A stretch of 64,000 nucleotides of DNA, from assembly GCA_022702545.1 (NCBI GenBank), contig JAHRBC010000008.1, positions 682,001 to 746,000 of the forward strand. Direction: 5' to 3'. Both the position numbers and the translations under genes were made by a program. Below, piece after piece: positions 11,906-22,315 of the stretch (position 1 is its first letter; each line of letters starts with the position of its first letter). The notes under the pieces are model-generated. The model made no database searches, was not told where the DNA came from, and saw only the letters and a program-made list of their open reading frames with translations. The stretch is from Phycomyces nitens. Lineage: Eukaryota; Mucoromycota; Mucoromycetes; Mucorales; Phycomycetaceae.

Positions 11906-12096
11906 ATAAATAAAAAAATTTTAACTAAGAATTTAATAGCTTCTTGTATACGTATGCACTTTTTGATGGATGCATTACAGGCAAATATATAAAATAATCA
12001 AAGTTATACTATATGTGAAATATACATTAAATAATATAGAAATATTTAATGATATTTAATTGTAAGTCTTTATTGACGTTATTTTATTTTGGAATA

Positions 12097-15000
12097 TTAT
12101 ATATAGATCTTACGTAACAAGGGAACAACACACATCATCACTCGACCTCCATCACCTATGTGTTCACCTATAGCTACAGACAACAAAATCCTATGTACAG
12201 GAAGAATATTTTGAAGACTACTCGGTTCAAACTCCAGCTCATTCACCTCCACGCCCTCATCACTCCTGGGTTGCAGATTAGCCTCTCTATACCAATGTAC
12301 ATATGCAAACACATGCCAACTCGATTGACCAGCAAATGAGTTTGTGGCAGTATTCACAAAGAGGTACTGAATCTGGCCGGTGTATGCATTTGTATACTGA
12401 TCATTGCTTGTCTTGAACAGTGCCTGGATGAATGAACCACGTTGCAGGGTTCCATTACTCCCTTTATACACCTGGCCAAGAAGATTGATCGATGGGAATT
12501 TTTGGATGCGGTTGTTGACAATGGTTTGTGAGGGACTGGCCTGGCGATAATGAACAAGTTGCTCATTGTCATACACCTCACGATAGTACTCCAAAAGGTA
12601 CTGGTACTCGCTCTCCTTCATCGATACCTCTTCCTTCAAAGACAAAGGAAGCGCAGATGGTGGCAATGGCTCGTTGCCCTTCACAATGTCAAAGTCTGTC
12701 TCTGCAGCAGCAAGAAATGCGTTCAGATCAAATGGCAAGGTGGAAATGGTGGTGGCAGTGGTGGCAGTGATGGCAGTGAGCTCAGCAAGGATGTTGGCAT
12801 GTGAAGGCACAAGAACTGGTGCAAGTATACGCAGGAGGTCTCCTTTGTACGCGTCTTGATGGTACCTCTTCATATATGTGGCCTCAAAGCCATCTCTCTG
12901 GTTTGTCAAGAAATTCTTGAGAATGCCGTTGAATCTCTCAAAGCTGAAGAGCCAGTATCCATAAACCGGTCCAAAATTGCTGACGGTGTCTTGAAGATGC
13001 AAATGGAGGTGCATGTTTGGCGAAATCAATTGGGCATCATACAATACTTGGCACTGTCTGCAAAATGCCTCAAGAGAGCTATGCGCTTCCTCCAGCTCGG
13101 CCATGGAAATGCTTGGCTTAACAAGGTACTGACAGGCATTGACAAACGATATCCAGTTGCCAAGGTGGACATTGGGCAAACGGCCGCGCAGGAGAACAGG
13201 AGAGTACACCAAGCACCAGGACTTCCATTCATCTGCCTTCATGAATGGAAAATCCTTGCCAATCTTCTTTCTCAATGGTGTGTAATCAGGAGGGAGGACC
13301 ATCTTCTCAGAATCCTTTTGCATGGCGGCCAGGTCTCTGTTTGTGATCAAACCAGTCGATCTCCACTTCTCCATCATTCTTTTGGCGGTTCCCAGAAAGA
13401 GGTTATGCATTGGATCTATTATAGTGCATTCCACTGCATTAAAGTACTCAAGATCGTGGAGTTCCGACCAGCGGACTCCATTCTCCTTTTCCATCCTCTT
13501 TCTTTCTACCTCACTGGACGCGTTCTTCCAGGCCACAGCATCACGGCGATTCTCTTGATCAGTGCAAGCCACCCACTCGGAGAAGACAAACCCAGAATAG
13601 TCAACACCACCATTGCCTGGGAGGCGAGAGAACTGGCGGTTGCACTTGTGACATGCATTAGTACTTGCATGGGACGTGAATCCACATGTTTTCCTGGCGG
13701 CAGGGATGTCACAGGCGACAAGAAGAAGGGCGGCACGAACCAAGGCACCAGAAGGACACTGCGCCGTTGGCATCACCACACCCACATACAAGGACTTGAG
13801 CTCGGCAACAAGGGGACGGAGGTAGTGGTTGATCTCGCTTGTCTTGGCTTCCTTTGGTCCAGGCATTAGACCGACAAGGAGAACATTTTCCTTCTTGTAA
13901 TGTTCGGCCCTTGGCAAATTGTTGACAGAGAGATAGATGGCTCCGCAAGAGTATGTAACCCCATCGAAAGGCTGGAACCAATCGATGTTCATAGTGAGCA
14001 TGAGAGATCACTCATGATCCACGAATTGCCTATCATTGCCATCTTTCAACTCACTCCACTTGGCACCATCATAGATGTCGAACATCATTCCAGGAACTTG
14101 GTGTCTTGCTCTCCAATGGTTGATGGATTCCTCGAATCCAGGGCGGCGAAAGAGGACTGACAATGCACTGATGATTGGGCTGTACATGTATACCTTGTTA
14201 GGCAAGGACGTGTTTTTTGGAGGAGCCTGGAAGAGCTGGCTTCCACAAGTATTTCCAGAGAGCCTTTCAAAATCGCAGCATTGGGGAACACCTTCAGACT
14301 CCAAGTATGTCTTGTGACAATCGCCGCATGCCACAAAACGCTGGATACTCTTGGATAAAGCTGTCATGCCAGCCATTGAGTTGAGGCCGCTCAAGCTAGA
14401 TGGAAGGCGGAATGATTGGCCAAAGTGAGACAGGACCTCGTTCAGAAACTTGATCAAGATCGAACCACCCGAATTGACGACATATTTCGAGATGAAGAAA
14501 GCAGCAAAGGCAGCAACAAAGGCATGAAGAGGGTCTGCAGGCATAGACGTCTCAAATTGCTCTGTTTGGTTTTCGTATTAATATATGATATATGCTTATT
14601 TATTTTGTACTAACCTTCAAGTTCTTCAACCTCATCTTCAGAATCGTTTGAACCATTCAACTCATTGTCATCGGCATCTTCACTTTCAACTAAAAATAAT
14701 AATGTAGCAAGAGCAAAAGGTAAGTATTCGTATTCTGTTACATAAAGAATATCCTTGCAAGTCATTACAATTTATTATATTGTATAAATAAAATTATATA
14801 CTTACATTCAACATTCTCTTCGGCATCATTGACTTCAATGTCAATCTCCATGTCATTCTCATTCACCATCAGAGAAGCTTTAGAATACGATTATATATTT
14901 TAAAGAAAACGGTTAATTATGACAAAAAATAATAATTTACGGCATATACTTACAAGAACTTCTAGCTTGAAAGCTTCTTACAATATCATTGGTGATATGT

Positions 15001-15098
15001 CTTCGGTATGTTTGAGTTGATACCATGACAAAGCCTCTGCTATTAGAAGAGCAGATAGCACACTTGCATTCGACTTGATTGTTTGAGTAGCTGGACAT
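12097..15098 (-). pseudogene. CACTA TNP2-type transposase, D1 copy, single nonsense mutation
   Basis: Model: complement(join(12097..14561,14615..14689,14806..14877,14954..15098)). Exon 1 carries a Cys-rich start (ECKCAICSS); exons 2-3 are acidic. Exon 4 carries zinc-binding blocks (CGDCHKTYLESEGVPQCC), FDIYDGAKW, the TNP2 hallmark GLMPGPKEAKTSEINHYLRP, ACDIPAARKTCGF, CHKCNRQF and, further on, DPMHNLFLGTAKRM. These match the Transposase_21/tnp2 family of fungal and plant CACTA elements, which cuts and pastes at the CACTA ends. A TGA at 14010-14008 interrupts the frame where D2 has CGA; the remainder is open to 12097. Convergent with the accessory gene, 191 bp apart. Confidence 0.9.
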
Positions 15099-18000
15099 AT
15101 TGATTTTTAATAGTCTTTTTAATTGACAAGAAAGGCAAATGGCTCAGGAACATATTTTAATATATATCATTTTTAGAATATCAACTGCCAAAATGACATA
15201 GCTAGCATTGACACCCAAAACTGGGATTTGTCTATAAGCAGAAATAGTTGTCTCATTCCTGGTTACAGGATTGTGAACATGTGTTTGTTTATATGCCTTT
15301 TATAATATACGTCATTATATCTCTCTTACAGAACTGACATCACTTATAATAAATCGAAAAGAGAAATATATACTCTTTAAGCTATTAATTATTTCAAAAG
15401 GGGTTTTACAATAATAAACTAGATGCTATCTTGTAAAAAATCTTGTTTGCTTATAAAAATCACTATTCTAATTGATTCTGCGACATAGTTACAAGGAGTA
15501 TAAATGAATTACAAACGAATATCATGCCTAAAAGACTCTACTTTATTATTCTATCCAATAGAACATATTGAATATTATAATCGCCGTCAAAAATAAAAAA
15601 GTTTATTATGTTTAACTTCAGTCTACTAATGGTAAGATAATATAGTAGTTTGCTATAAATGAAACCACTTAATTTTTGTAGTGTTCTGTAGGTCTCTGGA
15701 ACGTGACTTTGCCAAGGCCACTTCCAAGATCAAACAGATCAAACGGCGTCGACAACCCAAACATGTCTTCCAACATGACGATGGCCCAGCTGCTGCAGCA
15801 ACCATCATGTGCAACCACCTTGCTTCGGTGTATAGTGGACACATCCTTCCTTCCTCCCGCCCTCCTCCTCCTCCATCAACCTCTCCTCACCTGCCTTTCG
15901 CCGCTGTTGACTCCCCATTTGATTCGTCAGTGGTGGAAGAATACATACGATTTATGCCTAGCCGCAAGGCGCCGGGCCCTGACCATATCCGTGCAGAAAT
16001 GCTTAAGCCCGTTCGGTCCAAACTCTCTCCTCTCCTTGCCCTGCTCTTCACTCTGTGTTGGCAGTGGTCTTATGTCCCCTCTCTCTGGCGCCAAGCCCAA
16101 GTTTTCCCAATCTTCAAGAAGGGTAACCCAAACGACGCTGCCAATTATCGGCCAATCTCTCTCACTTCTGTTCTTCGGAAATTACTTGAGATGTGTATTG
16201 CGCCTGATCTCACCAAGTTCTCTCCTCCCTTGGACGTAGCACAAGGTGGATTTTGCCCCCGACGTGGAGCACTGGACCAGGCCCTCTGCTTGCATGACCT
16301 TGTCAAAGCCCACTACCGCCGCCACAACCGCTACCCTGTAGTCGCCTTCCTTGACATCAAGGCAGCTTATGACACCGTCGACCAACGTGTCATTTGGGAT
16401 GCTCTTGTCTGCCGTCAAACTCCCCCTGCCCTCATTGGCCTCCTTGTCAACATGTTTGACGATGTCTCCATCTCTGTCCTTCTTGGCAACTTCTCCTCCC
16501 ATTCCTTCTCTCCTTCCACGGGTGTACTGCAAGGCTCAGTCCTCAGTCCCCACTTATACTCTATCTACATCAACTCCCTGCCGCCTCTCCTTCGCACAGT
16601 TGCTCTGTCTACATCCGCCGCCCATGTCCCATCGTCCTCTCCCTCCTCATTGGATTCCTATCGCGCCCTTTTGGATCCTTCAGGTGTGGATGACTTTGGC
16701 GATTCCATCTCTCCCACGCCAATTAACTCTCTTCTCTTTGCTGACGACGTTGCCATTTTTGGTTCCGTTCCTGACGTTCAGAAAATGTTGGACCTGGCCG
16801 CAGCCCACTCTCTGGAACTCGGTTACCGTTGGAGTCCATCCAAATGTGCATTTGTGTACCAAATCTCCCGCTCCCACTCTCCTCCCTCCCTCTCCCTGTA
16901 TGGTGAGCTACTCCCTGCAGTGGATGAGTTTATCTACCTTGGCATGCCATTCCGGAGTAAGGGAATTCATTCCCCCTCCATTGTAACCCATCGTCGAGCT
17001 GGTACCCTTGCTGCCATGGCCACAATGCACGCCGTTGGTGCCTGCCGTTCTGGTTTCTCTCTGCTCTTGAGCTCTCGGTTATACCGAACGTTCATCCGTC
17101 CCAAGTTCGAGTATGGCCTGGCCATTGCCCCACTCCTAGAAAAGGATTTCAAGGCCTTGGAACTGATACAAGATAAGTGTCTTCGCATGATAGTTGGGGG
17201 GCATGCCACGTCCTCCACTATTGTGTTGAAGCACATCTGTAATATACCCAGCATGAGATTCCGCAAGGATATCCTTGTTACCAAGTTCTGCCTTCGGGCC
17301 CGTACCCTTCCTTCCCGCTGTCTCCTTTCTCTCCTCCACCAACACCACCGTTCCCATTCCTCCCTTGTCCCGCTGAGCAACCATCCATTCCTTCTCGATA
17401 TGCCAGTTTCCCTCAACGTACGTAGCATCAACGCTGTACAAAAATACCTTGACTCCTGTCGAGTGTCCCTTTTCGCCACCTTCCTCTCCAACACCACCCA
17501 AGTCTTGATCCAAGCATGTCGCCCTGACCTTGGGGTTGACCCAATCCTGTTCCTCCCTGCTTCCCGAGTAGAACGTGGTCGCCTTGTTCGTTGGCAAATG
17601 GGTTGGCTACCCGGAAACCCTCGTTCATGTGCATGTGAGACAGACCACACCTCTCGTCGTCATCTTGCCATCTGCCCTAGGATCCCATCAGAACTCCTTG
17701 CTTCCCTCCCCATCCCTCCCTCTCCTGTGAATCATCCCATTGATTTTGCCATCTCCTCCCTCCCTTCCTCTTCCTCGGCCCCATGTCCGCCATACTGGGT
17801 GCCATTGCTCACCATTCTCTGGCACATCGATCAATTGTGCAACCCTGATGGGGAGTACTCCCACGAGAAGAACCATGGTGCTTTGTGGCATGCTGCTTAG
17901 CATTTTTTTTTATTTTATTTTATCCTTTTCTAGTTCTCTTCGCGCAGGAAAAGTTGTCTGTCTGTTCTCCTATCTCCTCCCTTCCACTGTTACAACTATT

Positions 18001-18189
18001 TCACAGCTGCGAAGTGGAGAGTAGGGTCCAGCTTTCATCTTAGTACTGTTAGCTCACTCCATTTTTTCTACTTTTTTTGTCTTCCTTGTGCCCAAGAGAC
18101 TTTTTTGTTTCCCTTCCAGTAGTTCTCGAGATGCTATATAGTCTATAGACTGCCAGCAACATATCTCACAATAAAACATAATCTTTAAC

Positions 18190-18206
18190 CTCGGACAAAC
18201 TGACAC
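18190..18206. repeat. Right target-site duplication of LINE-1
   Basis: An exact repeat of 6900-6916. The next bases CACGGCTC lead into the 5' end of LINE-2, showing that LINE-1 inserted between the tRNA gene and an already present LINE-2. Confidence 0.88.
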
Positions 18207-18214
18207 CACGGCTC

Positions 18215-19406
18215 TGACACGGGTGTTGTAGGGTTTCCAGCTTCGCCCACTTCTCTCCATTTCACGTGACTTTTCCAAGGTCTTCCCTGCTAGAAAGCGT
18301 GACGTAGCATCCTGATCAACTTGGCAACGTCACCTTTCTCCATTTGCAAGTCACCTTATTTCTCATATCTCCCTTTTCTCCGCACTTCTTTGATTTTCCA
18401 TATTTGTCACCCTCGCTCTCATTTCAAACCCCTCCTATCCATTTCCATATTTATCCATTGTACACTATTTTTGTCATCTATCTTCCCTTCCTTTCTCCCC
18501 ACGTTGCTGTCTGTGCGCACTTATCTTTCTCTTCATGTTATCTACCTCTTTACACCCTCTCACACATCGGCACTTCATTTTATTCATACCCCTTCATATC
18601 TCTGCCCCTTCTCTCACACTGCTCACTTTATCATATTACTGTTATCCATATCTTCATACTTCATATTTACATTGTCTTCGCACATTTTCATATCTCATTT
18701 TGTCTTATCATATTTGTCCTCCATTTTTATATTATCACCTTCACTGTATATCCCATTTTCTCATACTATCATATCTTATTTTGTCTTATCATCTCATACC
18801 TCTCCCCCAAAGTCATTATTATCCTTATCCATTATCTCATATACTGTTCTATTTTTCATTCACACACCCAATTCCTATATTTTATTATTAATCAATTCAC
18901 CATTTATCACTAAGTAACATTTTACGAAGTCTATATAAGAGACCAAAATTTCAATCAATAAACATTATCAGTTACCTCTCTCTTAATTTCCGTCCCTGAA
19001 CTAGTGAATTGTCTTGTATAGAAATTCCTAGTCATACCTGTGCCAAGATTGACTTTTCTTTTCATCCAATTCCCTTTTCCGTCCAAATCTGTATCTTCCC
19101 AGTACCTTGCTGTCAACTTTAGTAATTGTCCTGAGTGAAATTATCTAGTTCCCCTCTCCTATTATATCTCTTCCTCCCTGTTTCCATTGCTGTCAAGAAT
19201 ATATTCAACTGTCCCGAGCGAAGTTATATATCTCTATCCATATTTTCACCTTTTCTTTCTCTTGTCCGTTTCTTGCTGTCCAAATTTCGGTTTCTACCCC
19301 CGTTATTGTCTATCTCTATCGCACCATCGTTATTGTCAACGAGTGGTATTTAATTTATTATATTTTCTGACTCGTTTTCACATCACAACAAACTCAACAC
19401 GCGTCA
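18215..19406 (+). mobile_element. LTR-like repeat B, left copy (1192 bp)
   Basis: It begins TGACACGGGTG and ends ACACGCGTCA, with TGAC-type inverted termini like the LTRs of element A. It is flanked by GCTC at 18211-18214 and 19407-19410. The right copy (38716-39908) differs at only about four sites. A TATA-like CTATATAAG at 18931 is followed by TTTCAATCAATAAA, the same promoter/poly(A) core seen in the LTR of A. The remainder is T/C-rich and noncoding. Best read as a solo LTR or one of a pair. Confidence 0.75.
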
Positions 19407-20022
19407 GCTCTGACACGTGTGTTGTGGGCAGGTTCAGTTTCGACCATGAAGCCGGACCAAGGGCCCGGACATAGACGTAGGAGGGGTCGGTGGCCGGACA
19501 AGTCCGAGTAAGAAGTCCGAGCCGAGTGAGTTGGGCGGGTTTCCGGTGAGATGACGTTGGCTGGGCGATCCCCGAGTTTCTATATTTTTCTTTCTTCCCA
19601 GTCTTTTCCCGTTTTTATTTTATCACATTTATTTATTTCCTTTTTTATATTATTTCCTTTCCTATTTCTTTTGTGAATCCTTGACACCTTCTTGCAGGAT
19701 TGCACCATTTTACACCTCTTTAAACAATTGTCTTTGTACAATGTACTTCTTCCATTTTTATCTTTATTATTTTTACAATATTTTTATACTATACTTTATC
19801 ACACTTGTCTAGAATTACATCATTTTATTCACTTATTTCTTTATTCTTTGTTTTACCTTGACTGCGATAGCACAATTCCATCCATTTATTTTATTATTTT
19901 CAGTTATTCCTTTTCGATTCTGAATGTCTATAAAAGACATTCAGTTTTCAATCAATAAAAGATATCTTTCGTTGGGTTTAATACCGGTTCTATTTTATTT
20001 TATTTGTACTTTTCGATCTCTG

Positions 20023-20321
20023 TGTAAGGAACCAAGCTCATTGGTTACTGAGTCGAACCAATTCCAATCGTTAAAACACAATACCAATCAGAACGCATTC
20101 CGCTGTGTAGCTAGACGAACCATTAGGAACTCAGTTTCCTCTTCTTATTATATCTTAGTACAACCTATACTATAATTATATCTCTTAGACACCTAGTTAG
20201 AAAAACATATAAATACCCATTGCGCTTGATCCCTAGAAGATCAAGCGAACAACACGTTAAATAAAGGAACTTCTTCTTCTCTTCTCTTGTCTGTTCTTCC
20301 TGCCTAGTCCCGTTCCTGACA
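20023..20321 (+). repeat. 5' LTR of chromovirus C
   Basis: 299 bp. TATAAATA lies at 20208-20215, then a perfect 9-bp hairpin CGCTTGATC/GATCAAGCG at about 20223-20247 and a possible poly(A) signal ATAAAG near 20260, giving a very short R region. Confidence 0.9.
20208..20215 (+). promoter_or_regulatory. TATA box of chromovirus C LTR
   Basis: TATAAATA. A start 25-35 bp downstream (about 20235-20245) would place the self-complementary primer sequence at the 5' end of the transcript. Confidence 0.6.
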
Positions 20322-20333
20322 GTTTGTTCGCTT
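20243..20333 (+). other. Putative Tf1-type self-primer and primer-binding site of chromovirus C
   Basis: AAGCGAACAA at 20243-20252, near the predicted RNA 5' end, is the exact reverse complement of TTGTTCGCTT at 20324-20333, which starts 2 nt after the LTR. No TGG-initiated tRNA primer site follows the LTR. This is the arrangement of the Tf1/sushi self-priming chromoviruses, where the first bases of the RNA fold back to prime reverse transcription. Confidence 0.65.
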
Positions 20334-20429
20334 CTCTCTCTCACAATTTACTCTGCTCCCGACCCCAACTCAGACTCCGAATCTGTGTTGTCCTCAAACT
20401 CTGCTGCGTCTTTCTACTCCTGTCCCACC

Positions 20430-21374
20430 ATGCCCGATAACATTGAACTCCAAAAACTTATTGATGAGATCAGTAACCTCCGTAGGGAGAATGCCGAACT
20501 GAAGTCAAAGGAACAACAACAAGTGATATCAAGCCCAGAACCCAAGGTTAACGACCCAGCCTGCTTCCATGGTGACCCCCGCCTGACCAGCACGTTCATA
20601 CTGCAACTCCAGATTGTCTTTACCTGCCAACCTCTGCGTTACGCTAGCCATGGAGCAAAGATTGGGTATGCATCTTCTTTTCTCAGAGATGCTGCTTTTG
20701 ACTGGTTTGCCCCGTTCCTCCGTCAGAACAATAATGAGGTCTTGGAAGATTACACACGCTTTATTCAAGAACTTAACATGGCATTTGGAGAAGCTGATGC
20801 AGTCGGAAATGCTGAAAGAAAACTTGATACCATGCGTCAAGGTCGACAAACAATAGCCACGATGGCTGGAGAGTTTCGTCGTGTAGCCGCAAACGTTTCG
20901 TGGAACGAATCTGCCCTTTGTGCTGCTTTCTATCGTGCTCTAAACGAGGAACTCAAAGATGAATTGGCCCGAGCACCAAGACCCGGAACTCTCAACGAAC
21001 TCATTGAAGCCTGTATGAGAATTGATAACCGGATCCAGGAACGTCGCCTGGAACGTGCACGTACCAATCGTACATATGGAAACTCGTACAACACAGCCAA
21101 CATGTTCCGTGCAAACCACCATCAGCCAACCATCAACCCAGCCACTCGCCCTCATCAATATACCGGACCAACACCAATGGAGATTGATGCCACTCGTATG
21201 GCTCCCAGGGGCCCTTTAACACCAGAAGAGAAAGATCGTCGTCGCAACCTTGGTCTGTGCTTGTACTGTGGCCAGCCTGGCCACATGGCTCGTCAATGTC
21301 CTGTCAAGAGCACCCCTATGTCTGTCCATGCCACAACTGAACAGGGAAAAGACCAGGTCCAAGTGCACCAGTAA
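20430..21374 (+). CDS. Gag of chromovirus C
   Basis: 314 aa from an ATG in good context (CCCACCATGCC). A short coiled coil near the N-terminus (IDEISNLRRENAELKSKE) precedes a retrotransposon Gag capsid domain (about 60-200, with AAFDWFAPFL, FIQELNMAFG and ELKDELARAPRP). A single CCHC knuckle CLYCGQPGHMARQC lies near residue 280. It builds virus-like particles and packages element RNA. The stop is 9 nt before the pol ATG, and pol is in a different frame. Confidence 0.9.
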   Translation: MPDNIELQKLIDEISNLRRENAELKSKEQQQVISSPEPKVNDPACFHGDPRLTSTFILQLQIVFTCQPLRYASHGAKIGYASSFLRDAAFDWFAPFLRQNNNEVLEDYTRFIQELNMAFGEADAVGNAERKLDTMRQGRQTIATMAGEFRRVAANVSWNESALCAAFYRALNEELKDELARAPRPGTLNELIEACMRIDNRIQERRLERARTNRTYGNSYNTANMFRANHHQPTINPATRPHQYTGPTPMEIDATRMAPRGPLTPEEKDRRRNLGLCLYCGQPGHMARQCPVKSTPMSVHATTEQGKDQVQVHQ

Positions 21375-22315
21375 GGGGTAACACTATGGACGATATACCT
21401 CTTTCCCCTCCGGATCCACCACCCCTTACTCGTTCTGAAGACCATCTGGTCCTACCTGTTTCAATTTCCTTTAATGATAAAATAATACACACTCAAGCCT
21501 TAGTCGATTCTGGTGCCCATAGCTCATTTATTAGTGCTGACTTGGTAAATCAATATCAAATCCCAATCAAGAATAAAAACCTTCCTTTACCAATTTATGT
21601 AGTTGATGGTCGAGAACTGGCAGGCGGAGCTATAACTAAAGAAACTACCACCCTATTGTTCTCTGTTGGTGGTCACACAGAACCTGCCACCTTCCATGTC
21701 CTGCCATTCTCCACCTACCCTATCATACTACACTACAAAAATTGAGTGGTTTCATTTATAGCAAACTACTGTATTATCTTACCATTAGTAGACTGAAGTT
21801 AAACATAATAAACTTTTTTATTTTTGACGGCGATTATAATATTCAATATGTTCTATTGGATAGAATAATAAAGTAGAGTCTTTTAGGCATGATATTCGTT
21901 TGTAAGTAATTTATACTCCTTGTAACTATGTCGCAGAATCAATTAGAATAGTGATTTTTATAAGCAAACAAGATTTTTTACAAGATAACATCTAGTTTAT
22001 TATTGTAAAACCCCTTTTGAAATAATTAATTGCTTAAAGAGTATATATTTCTCTTTTCGATTTATTATAAGTGATGTCAGTTCTGTAAGAGAGATGTAAT
22101 GACGTATATTATAAAAGGCATATAAACAAACACATGTTCACAATCCTGTAACCAGGAATGAGACAACTATTTCTGCTTATAGACAAATCCCAGTTTTGGG
22201 CGTCAATGCTAGCTATGTCATTTTGGCAGTTGATATTCTAAAAATGATATATATTAAAATATGTTCCTGAGCCATTTGCCTTTCTTGTCAATTAAAAAGA
22301 CTATTAAAAATCAAT

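Larger units (their letters stand above)
9133..15683 (-). mobile_element. CACTA (CMC/EnSpm) DNA transposon, copy D1
   Basis: The termini are CACTACAAAA in inverted orientation, with a 3-bp target-site duplication TTC (9130-9132 and 15684-15686), as expected for CACTA elements. The intact LINE-2 shows the empty site GCCTTCTGTAGG. It is 6551 bp with two convergent multi-exon genes: an accessory protein (+) and a TNP2-type transposase (-). It is nearly identical to D2 (21731-28314), which is inverted relative to it. Confidence 0.93.
8017..17900 (+). pseudogene. LINE ORF2 (APE endonuclease + reverse transcriptase), LINE-1 copy, interrupted
   Basis: Segments are 8017-9132 and 15684-17900, continuous in frame once D1 and one TTC duplication are removed. 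Endonuclease motifs: LSIGLWNANGLQ, ITETWL, GDFNARLG and terminal SDH. RT motifs: RKAPGPDHIRAEML, NYRPISLTSVLRKLLE, FLDIKAAYDTVD, GVLQGSVLSPHLYSIYINSL and the catalytic LLFADDVAIF. Near the C-terminus a Cys/His cluster (CACETDHTSRRHLAICP) resembles the CCHC-like motif of many LINEs. Two lesions are present: a TGA at 8665-8667 where copy 2 has CGA, right after the SDH motif, and the 6.5-kb CACTA insertion. The RT half is otherwise intact. Confidence 0.92.
6917..18189 (+). mobile_element. Full-length non-LTR retrotransposon (LINE-1 copy) interrupted by CACTA element D1
   Basis: Without D1 the element is about 4.7 kb: 5' UTR of 222 bp, ORF1 (7139-8020), ORF2 (8017 onward, resuming after D1, to 17900) and a 3' UTR ending ATAATCTTTAAC without a long poly(A). 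Perfect 17-bp duplications flank it. LINE-2 at 39909-45246 is a second copy. An APE-type endonuclease plus RT, and insertion at a tRNA gene, describe an APE-LINE with tRNA-targeting behaviour. The clade is not resolved. Confidence 0.92.

Noticed and set aside
12856..13869. 337-codon plus-strand frame inside D1 (and its counterpart in D2)
   Set aside because: Antisense shadow of the transposase exon.
16967..17650. 227-codon minus-strand frame in LINE-1
   Set aside because: Antisense shadow of the LINE ORF2 RT region.
18321..19353. Long overlapping open frames in repeat B (and copies at 38822-39855)
   Set aside because: T/C-rich sequence gives open frames in several registers at once with Phe/Ser/Leu/Tyr only; it is LTR, not protein-coding.
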